From Ascoidea rubescens DSM 1968 (taxonomy: Eukaryota > Ascomycota > Saccharomycetes > Ascoideales > Ascoideaceae), in NCBI RefSeq assembly GCF_001661345.1, contig NW_017962924.1:124001-188000 (forward strand): a DNA stretch of 64,000 bases, given 5' to 3'. Below the pieces are notes generated by a model. It saw only the letters and a list, made by a program, of their open reading frames with translations, had not been told where the DNA came from and ran no database searches. Positions 21,113 to 29,298 of the stretch are shown piece after piece; within the stretch, counting starts at the first letter, position 1; every line of letters begins with the position of its first letter. A program made the position numbers and the translations under genes.

Positions 21113-21430
21113 GTTGGAGAAGTTGCAGGATTAGTAGATAGGAGCTAATGGCAATTGAGCTGCAGTGCAATTAGAGACAAAGAGAGCCAGCTGGATCTGC
21201 TTCTGGTGCTTCTGATGCTTTTGGTGCTTTTGGTGCTTCTGGTGCTTTTGGTGGAGCATTCTCCTTTTGAGACCTAAAAGAAACAGCAGCAAGATCCGTG
21301 CCGGTGGATAGAACCGAATCCATGGCGTTTGCCGCACATGTGCATAATAATACATATGTTGTTTGATGTGATATTATGTGTGAATATGTGTAAATACACA
21401 TGTATGCATACTTCCGATCGAGCATCTCTA
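21113..21430. promoter_or_regulatory. VPS11 promoter and THI6 3' spacer
   Basis: A 318-bp spacer, GC-richer than its surroundings, between the VPS11 start and the THI6 stop, both genes on the minus strand. It contains the 54-bp 9-bp-period array at 21200-21253. Two small minus-strand frames are the repeat read in two phases. Confidence 0.6.
21200..21253 (+). repeat. 9-bp-period array, six units of CTTYTGGTG
   Basis: Six perfect-length units (CTTCTGGTG, CTTCTGATG, CTTTTGGTG twice, CTTCTGGTG, CTTTTGGTG). It is the longest of the GGTGCTTYT-type arrays, and its unit matches the array at 3712-3738 in the same orientation relative to the downstream gene. Confidence 0.85.
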
Positions 21431-23074
21431 CTATAACTCAACTATTCTGCTGTTCCAGCTCTCAACATCGCTAGTCACTGTCTTGCTGCTGCTGAGAAGA
21501 TACAACTCGTCTATAAAATTGCTCATAAACGATCCTGGGCCCTTTGAAACAATGCCTGCTCTGTAGCCAGCCTCGTTGTACAACCTGACTGCATTTACAA
21601 CACTGGAAAATGTGTCCAGTGCTTGCCTGGCAGCAACAAAAGTTGTTATGGTACTTCCCAATGAGCATCCAGAGCCTGTAATTTTGCCCATTAGTTCATG
21701 ACCACCAACGATTTTCACAGCTCGTTGAATGAGTGTGTTTGGGTTATATTCTGCTAAGTTTATGTCTCTGCCTTCCATCACCCCATCAACGATAATATCT
21801 TCCTTACCACTCACAACAACAACACACCTTTGTTCCAAAGCCAATTTTTTAGCTGCTTTGATCAAATTTTCTTTATTATCTTCATTTTCAATAGCATCAC
21901 ATCCTTTCATTTCAACTCCAAGCCCGATATCTGACGCTGTTAAAATCTCTCCTGAGTTCCCTTTGATAACCGAAAAGTAATGCCCGGAATTTAATAGTTT
22001 TTTCATATACTCCTTTCTTGCTGCTGTTGCACCACATCCAACAGGATCTAAAATTACTGGAACTCCATACGAATTGTACTCTTTAATTGCTGCAATTTGA
22101 ATTGGAATCGTAATTTCAGTAATAGTGCCTGCATTTAATAAGAAACCAGCATTGGGTATTTTTTTCAAGTCCTTAAAGTCTCCAGCAAGTTGGGACATTA
22201 TAGGCGACCCCCCAATTGCAATTGTAACATTGGCTGAAAAGTTTGTAACAACTTCATTGGTAATATGGTGAACCAACGGATTTAATCTTTGAACGTTTAA
22301 AATTGATTTGTCTGTTGGAACCAATTTAAAATCGCTGTTATTCTCACCATTATCAATATTTTTGTACCATGGTCCAGCTTTTTGGATTGAATCTAGTGTA
22401 TCAGTTGTTGCTTTTCCAGCATCCTTCTCTCCCATAATACATGAAACAACTGCAACACCATCAGTGGCTTTCCCTGGGACTGAACTTGTGTATAACACTC
22501 CTTGGATATTACTTTTATTTAACCCTCCAATTATAACTGACTTGATATCCTTGCCAATCCCATTTTTATAGTCTCTCAATTTTAATAACAACCTCCTAAT
22601 TCCTTTGTTTCCAAATGGAATTTTTTTCAATTTTTTGGTATTTGTTTGAAAAACTGCTCCAATCCCAATATAATCAATCTTGCATTCTTCCAAATTGTCA
22701 ATAACCCTTTCAATTTCTGTTTCTTTACTACAACTCAACCCCAAAATCTTATCATCCCCTATCAATTTCCTAGCTACAATAGGATCCATATCATCTTGCC
22801 CAATGTGTAATCCCTCTGCACCACATGCTAGAAGCACATCCACTCTATCATTGATAATTAAAGGGACCTTATATTTCAGAGTTAACTCATGGATCTTATT
22901 GGCTCTTTCAATGAAATCCTTAGTTTCTAATGTTTTCTCTCTTAACTGGACAATCGTGACTCCATTTCTCAACGCTGCTTCAACTTGATCGTAAATTGTC
23001 AACCCCTCTGGAATAAGCCCACTGTCAGTAACCAAATATAGAGTATAGTCAGTTCTTGATTTATCAAATGCCAT
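21431..23074 (-). CDS. THI6: Thi6, thiamine phosphate synthase / hydroxyethylthiazole kinase
   Basis: Bifunctional enzyme of thiamine biosynthesis and salvage. The N-terminal half (about 1-225) joins HMP-PP and thiazole phosphate to make TMP: YLVTDS, TIVQLREK, GLHIGQDD, YIGIGAVFQT. The C-terminal half (about 260-540) is the ThiM-type kinase that phosphorylates hydroxyethylthiazole: NPLVHHITNEVVTNFSAN, DPVGCGATAAR, IKGNSGEI, GSGCSLGS. Length of 547 is close to yeast Thi6 (540). I chose the ATG at 23074; the frame runs two codons further only to a GTG. It is divergent from THI20 across 333 bp, so co-regulation by thiamine is likely. Confidence 0.97.
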   Translation of the reverse strand: MAFDKSRTDYTLYLVTDSGLIPEGLTIYDQVEAALRNGVTIVQLREKTLETKDFIERANKIHELTLKYKVPLIINDRVDVLLACGAEGLHIGQDDMDPIVARKLIGDDKILGLSCSKETEIERVIDNLEECKIDYIGIGAVFQTNTKKLKKIPFGNKGIRRLLLKLRDYKNGIGKDIKSVIIGGLNKSNIQGVLYTSSVPGKATDGVAVVSCIMGEKDAGKATTDTLDSIQKAGPWYKNIDNGENNSDFKLVPTDKSILNVQRLNPLVHHITNEVVTNFSANVTIAIGGSPIMSQLAGDFKDLKKIPNAGFLLNAGTITEITIPIQIAAIKEYNSYGVPVILDPVGCGATAARKEYMKKLLNSGHYFSVIKGNSGEILTASDIGLGVEMKGCDAIENEDNKENLIKAAKKLALEQRCVVVVSGKEDIIVDGVMEGRDINLAEYNPNTLIQRAVKIVGGHELMGKITGSGCSLGSTITTFVAARQALDTFSSVVNAVRLYNEAGYRAGIVSKGPGSFMSNFIDELYLLSSSKTVTSDVESWNSRIVEL

Positions 23075-23407
23075 CTTCACTATATACTATGAGACTTTTG
23101 TTACTAAACTGCGAAACACTGGCTTAATTGGCTTCAGCTGTTTGATTTGATATCTGCCTCTTGCAATTTTGCTCTGATTCTCCTTATTTATTCATTTGAT
23201 GGGTTTTCCAAGACTCACCCGCATAAAAAAAAACCCTTCTTATGCTTCCGTGAGTCAAAAAGATAATCTTGTTGGGTATTATTTCCTGAGCAAGAAATAC
23301 CTCTTGACCGTTCTTTTCATATATAAATAGGCTATTGCTGCTAGGAAAATTGATTTTTTTTTTATTCTATAATAAAAGGATAGAAAATAGAACACAGATA
23401 GCCCATC
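23075..23407. promoter_or_regulatory. Shared divergent promoter of THI6 and THI20
   Basis: Holds TATATAAATA at 23320-23329, 79 bp upstream of the THI20 ATG, and the inverted repeat at 23212-23256 near its centre. No thiamine-pyrophosphate riboswitch-like element was recognised. Control by thiamine is inferred from gene function. Confidence 0.7.
23212..23256. promoter_or_regulatory. Inverted repeat in the THI6-THI20 promoter
   Basis: Left arms GACTCAC (23212-23218) and GCATAA (23221-23226) pair with TTATGC (23240-23245) and GTGAGTC (23250-23256). The right arm also contains TGAGTCA, a Gcn4/AP-1 type site. Dyad symmetry midway between two divergent genes of one pathway suggests an operator for a dimeric factor. 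Function is inferred. Confidence 0.55.
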
Positions 23408-25198
23408 ATGTTAAAAATGGAAGGTGTTGAAACAATTGACTTAACTCAAATTGATGCTTTTGCCCCAAATCATATTAGCTTGCCTATTGTATTAACAATT
23501 GCAGGGTCTGATTCCTCTGGTGGTGCAGGTATTGAAGCTGACTTGAAAACAATTACAGCTCATGGTTGTTACGGTACTACTTGTATCAATGCATTAACTG
23601 CTCAGAATACCACAAGAGTTTATGATCTGTTTGAGATACCTTACGAGTTTTTAATTAAAATTTTGGATGCAAATTTTAGTGACTTGAAAATTGACTCGAT
23701 TAAAACTGGAATGCTAAGTGAAAATGGCATTCAGGCATTAAAAGACACTTTAATCAAATTCAACTATAAAAATTTTTTGGTTGTTGATCCTGTTATTGTT
23801 AGCACTTCAGGCTTTGATTTATCAAAATCTGAAAACTTAAAGTTGATGATTGATTGTCTATTTAAATACTCGACTTTGATTACTCCAAATTACGAAGAGG
23901 CCAGGGAAATCTTATCAATTGTTGATTCAGATTATTATAACAAGAAATTTGCTAAAAAATCAAATGATGATATTAATACTAAAGAAATTAACAAAATCCA
24001 AGATATTCAAGAAATGTGTATTAAAATAACAGAAAGCTCAAAAGCTAAAAATATTTTGATTAAAGGTGGCCATATTCCTTGGGTTATTAATAATGATGAA
24101 AAAAATTATATAACAGATATTTTATATCAATCCGAAAGTAAAAAATTTGTAATTTTCAAATCATTGTTTGTGGACAGTAAAGCGACTCATGGAACTGGAT
24201 GCACATTATCATCATCAATTGCATCGAATTTAGCGAGGGGATTGACATTGATTGACTCTGTTGGTAATTCAATTAATTATGTTCATAGTGGTATTGTTCA
24301 TGCAGACAATTCGATTGGTAAAGGTTATGGGCCATTAAATCATTGTTATCAATATCAATTTGATTTTAACGGCGAAAATAATAAGTTGATGAAATTTGAC
24401 AAATTTAATGATGAAGTAATGATTTCGCATCCTTTTGAAAAGGGTGGGTTTTTAAAATATCTACTCAATCATCCATTAATTTCAGAAAAATGGGAAACTT
24501 ATACTCATCATAAATTTATTAAAAGAATGGGGAGTTTAAAGTTAAAGCTTTCGAATTTTAAAATTTATTTAAAACAGGATTATTCATATTTGTTAAACTA
24601 TGCTAAGATTCACTCATTAGCTTTATCAGTTGCACCGGATTTAATGTGTATTGAAAGAGAAGTTGAGATATTGAGTACGATTATCAATGAAATCAATCAA
24701 CACAAGTTAAAACTATTTAAGATTGGATATTCAGAAGATGAATTGGACAATATCAAATTGAATGATGCATGTTTGAATTACAATTCATATTTAATGAATA
24801 TAGCCAAGAATGGAGGAGATTGGTTAGAGATCAATATGGCATTGGCTCCTTGTTTACATGGATATAGAGTAGCAGCATTATATGGTAAGGAGCTATTTGA
24901 TAAAAACTTTCCCAATGACGATGATATTGAGCATAAAAATGATCAAGAAGATGAGTATAAGTTAAAAAAACAATTGTATAAACAATGGCTTTATGATTAC
25001 GCTGAAGATTGGTATGAACAAGCATGTTTGGATGGAGAAAATTTACTTAATACACATGTTTTTGAAAAAGATGAAAATAAAATTAATGTGAATAGATTGA
25101 ATAGATTGGTGAAGATCTTTGCAGATGTTATACAATTGGAAGTTGATTTTTGGAATGAAATTGTTAGCGGGAGCGATGAACAAGATGATGATAACTGA
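23408..25198 (+). CDS. THI20: Thi20-type HMP/HMP-P kinase fused to thiaminase II (TenA)
   Basis: Makes HMP-PP, the pyrimidine precursor used by Thi6. The N-terminal ThiD-type ribokinase fold (about 26-310) shows LTIAGSDSSGGAGIEADLKTI, CINALTAQNT, DSIKTGML, VVDPVIVSTSG, LITPNYEEA, LIKGGH and ATHGTGCTLSSSIASN. The C-terminal TenA domain (about 350-590) shows WLEINMALAPCLHGYRVA with the likely nucleophile Cys482, and DWYEQACLDGENLLN. Length of 596 compares with 551 in yeast Thi20. Thi21 and Thi22 are close paralogues in S. cerevisiae, so the symbol marks the family. There is one CTG codon, at 23627-23629. The two enzymes of successive steps share one promoter. Confidence 0.95.
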   Translation: MLKMEGVETIDLTQIDAFAPNHISLPIVLTIAGSDSSGGAGIEADLKTITAHGCYGTTCINALTAQNTTRVYDLFEIPYEFLIKILDANFSDLKIDSIKTGMLSENGIQALKDTLIKFNYKNFLVVDPVIVSTSGFDLSKSENLKLMIDCLFKYSTLITPNYEEAREILSIVDSDYYNKKFAKKSNDDINTKEINKIQDIQEMCIKITESSKAKNILIKGGHIPWVINNDEKNYITDILYQSESKKFVIFKSLFVDSKATHGTGCTLSSSIASNLARGLTLIDSVGNSINYVHSGIVHADNSIGKGYGPLNHCYQYQFDFNGENNKLMKFDKFNDEVMISHPFEKGGFLKYLLNHPLISEKWETYTHHKFIKRMGSLKLKLSNFKIYLKQDYSYLLNYAKIHSLALSVAPDLMCIEREVEILSTIINEINQHKLKLFKIGYSEDELDNIKLNDACLNYNSYLMNIAKNGGDWLEINMALAPCLHGYRVAALYGKELFDKNFPNDDDIEHKNDQEDEYKLKKQLYKQWLYDYAEDWYEQACLDGENLLNTHVFEKDENKINVNRLNRLVKIFADVIQLEVDFWNEIVSGSDEQDDDN

Positions 25199-25873
25199 AT
25201 TTTTCGGAAAAAAACAAACCTATTAGAATTTAAAATCGATAATAGAAAGTAATAGAAAATAGTAATAATAAACCTTAAATTATAGATCTTATAGATCGTT
25301 TCTGTATGATTCATGAGAATAAAATAAACGGGTCAGTAAAAATCTGCAAGAAATTTTGAAATGATGATCTGCGGGAAATTACTTTATTGAGAAATTGGCT
25401 CAAATGAAAAAAGGCTCCATAGTAAAATACCCGATTCGGAAGATGATCAAGGAAATGATCAAGGAAAACTAAAATATTATAAGTAAACAACAATACAACA
25501 ATGTTCTTTAGGCAGTCGTTTTTTTTCTGGTATGGCATCGGTTACTAAGAATAATAAAAAATCAAATTTAGTTATATAATTAGAGTGTTTATAGAAAGAA
25601 ACAAGAAAAAAACATTATTGTTTGGAGAATAATTGACCATTAGCTTTGAAAGACAACAAGATAAAACAAAAAACGAAAATAAAATGATGATAAAAAAGAT
25701 AACAATGACAATAGAAACAGTAAAAAGTAATTAAAATTGGTAAGAAATCAGAAATTTGAGATAAATCAGTGAAAACCTTCATAAACAAGAGATGATATTT
25801 TTTAATTTTTTTGAATAAAATTTTGAAGATACAAGTATCAAAGTACTAGCAACGATTTTCCATTATAAGTTAC
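25199..25873. other. Convergent spacer between THI20 and PMP1
   Basis: AT-rich, A-rich on the top strand. Much of it is probably the 3' untranslated region of PMP1. The frames at 25311-25538 show no protein features. Confidence 0.5.
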
Positions 25874-25993
25874 TTAGAAGTTTTGTAAAGCTCTCTTTCT
25901 GTTTTTGATTACTTTTGCAATTTGAATTCCAATAATACCACAAGCAACAATAAAAACAATACAGAAAACCAAAATAACACCAGCTGGTAACAT
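25874..25993 (-). CDS. PMP1: Pmp1/Pmp2-type proteolipid of the plasma-membrane H+-ATPase
   Basis: A 39-residue protein that would be missed by length filters. It begins MLPAGVILVFCIVFIVACG, one hydrophobic helix (about residues 5-25), and ends with a basic tail NRKRALQNF. S. cerevisiae Pmp1 and Pmp2 have the same plan: LPGGVILVF at the start of a single helix, a Lys/Arg-rich tail and a final GLQRF-like sequence. They are 40-43-residue plasma-membrane peptides that stimulate the Pma1 proton pump and bind acidic lipids through the tail. Both GVILVF and the ALQNF ending match well. It has its own AT-rich leader to the right and faces THI20. Confidence 0.88.
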   Translation of the reverse strand: MLPAGVILVFCIVFIVACGIIGIQIAKVIKNRKRALQNF

Positions 25994-26545
25994 TTTTTCT
26001 TGATTAATTAATTAATTATAAATTGTGAAAAATATAATAAGGAGACAATGTGAAAATTATCTAATTGAAATATAGAGGAGCAAAGGGAAAAAGAACCAGC
26101 AATAATAGAGAATAAAATAACGTAAAATAAAATAACGTAAAAGAAGAAAAAATCCAGCGGAAAAGTTAAAGTATTTATATGATAATTGCAACAGTGTAGA
26201 AAGAAAGAGAAGGATTATGTAAAAAGAAAAAAACTGTCCAGATTCAAGAAATCGTCTAAAACTTACAAATTGGAAGAAGAGAAACGAGAGGTTGCCATTG
26301 GAAGATAAAAAAAACCATGAGGAATTGTAAAAGCATCGAGTTCAATAACGCAGAAAGAAGAGCTTCTGATCCTACAAACAGACCTAGAAAGACGAACCAG
26401 GTTATCTACGGAGATGGCTTCGGTTGCCACACACTAAATTGCTTGTTTTATGCGCGCATGTGCGTCCAAAAGGCTTGTTTTATCCGAAGTGCATTTGCCG
26501 CGAAGGACCAGGGAGCGCTTTCGAACGATGTCGTCGGAGGGTCTT

Positions 26546-26590
<45 letters not shown>

Positions 26591-26771
26591 CGTCTAGTTG
26601 AAGAGAAGATGTGCATTGGAGCTACAGAGGCAAGTGAGATAGCAAGTCCTGGTTATCCAGAGCAAAAGTACAGGAATGAAAGAGCATGAGAATATAAAAG
26701 TGTAAGAGTGTGGTGTAGTGCAAGAGTATAGGAAATGTATAGTATAATGGTAGAGATGAATAGAGTTGTAA
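25994..26771. other. PMP1 upstream region and GC island with poly-G tract
   Basis: 25994-26300 is A-rich on the top strand, a probable T-rich PMP1 leader. 26310-26650 is GC-richer, contains GCGCGCATGTGCG near 26450, and includes the 44-G run. The rest leads to the 3' end of the Asn-rich gene. The frames through the island depend on the poly-G and have no ATG-led support. Confidence 0.6.
26547..26590 (+). repeat. Uninterrupted run of 44 G
   Basis: A homopolymer of 44 guanines in an AT-rich genome, flanked by GGAGGGTCTTC and CGTCTAGTTG. Likely to form G-quadruplex structure in the PMP1 upstream region. Homopolymer length in an assembly is uncertain, so the exact count may be off. Confidence 0.9.
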
Positions 26772-27307
26772 TCAAATAAATTCTCTTAATTTGACTGCCA
26801 ATCCTAGCAACTCAACTGCTTCGATGCCAACACTGCTGTTGACTCCACTATTGTTGAAGTGCCCAACACTACTAGATCCACTGTTGTAACTGCTATTATA
26901 GCTGTTTGACGAAGCTTGAGAAGAGTTGGTAGACTGTGCTTCATTGTGGCTGTATAACAAGTCAAAATAATTTGATTGAAAATGTTCTGAGCAGCACAAT
27001 GGAATCGATAAGTAACTGTCCCGATAGTTGTTAATATATTCGTGAATCAAGTAATCATTGTTATTGGCATTAACTTTAACCTTTTTTTTCTTATCTTTGG
27101 CTTCAACTTCAACTTGGATATCATCTGAACTGTTGATCAAATTGTTCAAGCTGTATAAATAGTCCAAGTGGTAGTTTCTGTCGTTTTCTACCACCTTCAA
27201 ATATTCACCAATTGAAATGTTGTTTTTATCATTAGATTCAGTAAGAGCATTAGAAGTAGGATTCGCAGAAGCAGTTTTGGTACTTTTGAGATTAGCGCTG
27301 ACAATAG

Positions 27308-27365
<58 letters not shown>

Positions 27366-27830
27366 GTTATTATTATTATTATTGTTATTATGGATATTAT
27401 TATAAAATTTATTAATATTATTATTAATATCATTGATGGTAATATTTTGAAGATGATTATGGATTTGAGTTTGATTATGATTATTGTAACTAATTGAGGT
27501 TTTTTTGTTTAATTCTTTGGATTTTTTGTTAAGTTTCTTATACCTTGAGTTTAGGTTTCCACCAGAATGATAGTTATTATTATTATTGTTATTGTTATTA
27601 TGATTATTACTATGATTGTTATTGTGATAGTAACTGTGATTGCAATTAATCTTCAATGGATCCATGTATTGATTGTTGGTGCCATTGCCAATTGAATGGA
27701 TTAGATAACTGCCATTGCCATTGCCATTGCCATTGCCATACTTCGAGCTCATATTTGAAACACCCAAATGACCATTTCTTCTTCGTGAGCTGTTGCTATT
27801 GGCGTTGTTGTTAACACTGGCTGCTGTCAT
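26772..27830 (-). CDS. Asn-rich protein of unknown function
   Basis: A 352-residue protein. The first half is low complexity (NGNGNGNG, His/Asn runs, then a run of about 24 Asn encoded almost purely by AAT). The second half has a better-ordered part: ISIGEYLKVVENDRNYHLDYL, YLIHEYINNYRDSYLSIPLCC and a C-terminal VELLGLAVKLREF, which suggest helices. I do not recognise the family. The long sustained frame, an ATG in context and ordinary codon use in the second half support a real gene. Its start lies only 180 bp from the CLPP stop, so its promoter probably overlaps the CLPP 3' region. Confidence 0.75.
27309..27390. repeat. (TTA)n coding microsatellite
   Basis: About 17 uninterrupted TTA units followed by slightly interrupted ones, encoding poly-Asn on the minus strand. 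Purity suggests recent slippage, unlike the mixed AAT/AAC tracts of SFP1. Confidence 0.85.
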
Positions 27831-28009
27831 TGTTTTGTATTGAAATGTGTACTGTTTCTATCTAACTTGTATATAATCAGTCTCTACAGACAAACCTCCA
27901 GCGATAAGAAAAGTGCAACTCCAGCTTCATCAACTGCTCTATTTATTTGTAAGCGTTGACATGGATTACACAACCAATTCGCCATCTTCTTTCACTGGGT
28001 TTCTCTTCT

Positions 28010-28735
28010 TCATCTTTTATCTTTTGCCTCTTTTGCCTCTTTTTTCTCTTTGTCTTCTTTCTCTGTCTTTCGCACCAATATCTTATCAACAAGACCATAT
28101 TCAATTGAATCCTCTGGCGTCAAAAACTTGTCTCGCTCCAACAACAACGACACTTCTTCAATGGTTATTCCTTTTCTCATGTTGCTCTGATACAACTTCA
28201 CCAATCTCTCGCGAATACTCAAAATATGCTCAGCATGGATTTTGATATCTGTTGCCTGCCCTTTAAACCCACCACTGGGCTGGTGTAGCATTATAACACT
28301 GTTAGGCAACGACAACCTCTTGCCCTTCTCACCACCACTCAACAACAACGAGGCCATCGAGCAGGCCTGGCCAATGCAAACAGTGGAAATTGGCGACTTG
28401 ATAAAGTTCATGGTATCATATATCCCTAGCCCAGCTGTAACACTTCCTCCAACGCTGTTGATATACAACTGGATTGGCTTGTTGCTCGCCTCTGACTCCA
28501 AATACAATAGCTGTGCTGTGATAGACATCGAAACTTCATCGTCGATCTCTCCTGTTAAATAAATTATTCTCTCCGATAACAACTTGGAAAATACATCATA
28601 GTTCATCCCATTCTTGTCCACAATATAAGGATTGTATGATCTGTATCTTTTGAGATTCAATAATCTCAAGCCCAGTCCTGATCCTGATAGTGTATTCTTT
28701 GCTGTGCACCTTTTGGGTAAACTTACTGGAATCAT
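28010..28735 (-). CDS. CLPP: Mitochondrial ClpP protease
   Basis: Proteolytic subunit of the ClpXP serine protease in the mitochondrial matrix. The 241-residue protein has an N-terminus rich in Lys, Arg, Ser and Leu that suits a presequence (to about residue 30), then the full ClpP fold: RIIYLTGEIDDEV, QLYINSVGGSVTAGLGIYDTM, GQACSMASLLLSGG, SVIMLHQPSGGFKGQATDI and FLTPEDSIEYGLVDKI. The catalytic triad is intact: Ser126, His151, and Asp202 in LERDKF. The C-terminus is a Lys/Glu-rich tail. S. cerevisiae has the ClpX homologue Mcx1 but no ClpP. The frame is open from the first ATG, although GTAAGT near the start could mimic a splice donor. Confidence 0.95.
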   Translation of the reverse strand: MIPVSLPKRCTAKNTLSGSGLGLRLLNLKRYRSYNPYIVDKNGMNYDVFSKLLSERIIYLTGEIDDEVSMSITAQLLYLESEASNKPIQLYINSVGGSVTAGLGIYDTMNFIKSPISTVCIGQACSMASLLLSGGEKGKRLSLPNSVIMLHQPSGGFKGQATDIKIHAEHILSIRERLVKLYQSNMRKGITIEEVSLLLERDKFLTPEDSIEYGLVDKILVRKTEKEDKEKKEAKEAKDKR

Positions 28736-29054
28736 TTCTCAGGCTCTTGATGCTTCGTTTTATATCGACTCTTGGTTATTGGTTCGTTGGTTGCTTAATA
28801 GGTTTATCCATCCTCAAGTTCTGCATAAAGTTCCCTTTCCCTTTTAAGGTTTCACCTGTTTTTACCAGATATTTCACTGAACAATCAGCAGTAACAATAG
28901 AAGACAATACACCTTGTTTTACCTCTTTTTATCTATCCACTCTGTTCTTTTGCTTCGTTTTTGCTTCTATTTTCTTTGTTATTTCCTTTACTGCAAAGAA
29001 CTTTTTTTTTTTAAATGAAGACATCGGTTCTTTCTTAGCTCCATCTTCAAAGCA
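28736..29054. promoter_or_regulatory. Divergent promoter region of CLPP and the MNL2-like gene
   Basis: A 319-bp T-rich spacer between two divergent genes. No strong TATA box or known site seen; the small plus-strand frames have no support. Confidence 0.5.
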
Positions 29055-29265
29055 ATGTTTTCTTTTTATTTCATTAAAGTCAAATTCAGAAAATTTAAAT
29101 TTTTAATAATATTAACTTTTTTATTGTTATCGATTATCTACCTAACTTTCAAAAATAATGAATTTAATTCTATTATAAACGATAATCAGGAATTGATTAT
29201 CAAAGACGCTAATAATAACTTAAATATCAACCCTAATAAAAACGATAACAATAACAATAACAACG

Positions 29266-29298
<33 letters not shown>

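Noticed and set aside
23075-23407. Possible TPP riboswitch near the thiamine genes
   Set aside because: No recognisable conserved TPP-aptamer sequence and no intron in the leaders.
26317-26689. Gly- or Pro-rich frames through the poly-G run
   Set aside because: All owe their length to the 44-G tract; no conserved flanks.
28715-28735. GTAAGT just inside CLPP as a splice donor
   Set aside because: The frame is open and the encoded N-terminus suits a mitochondrial presequence; no TACTAAC follows nearby.
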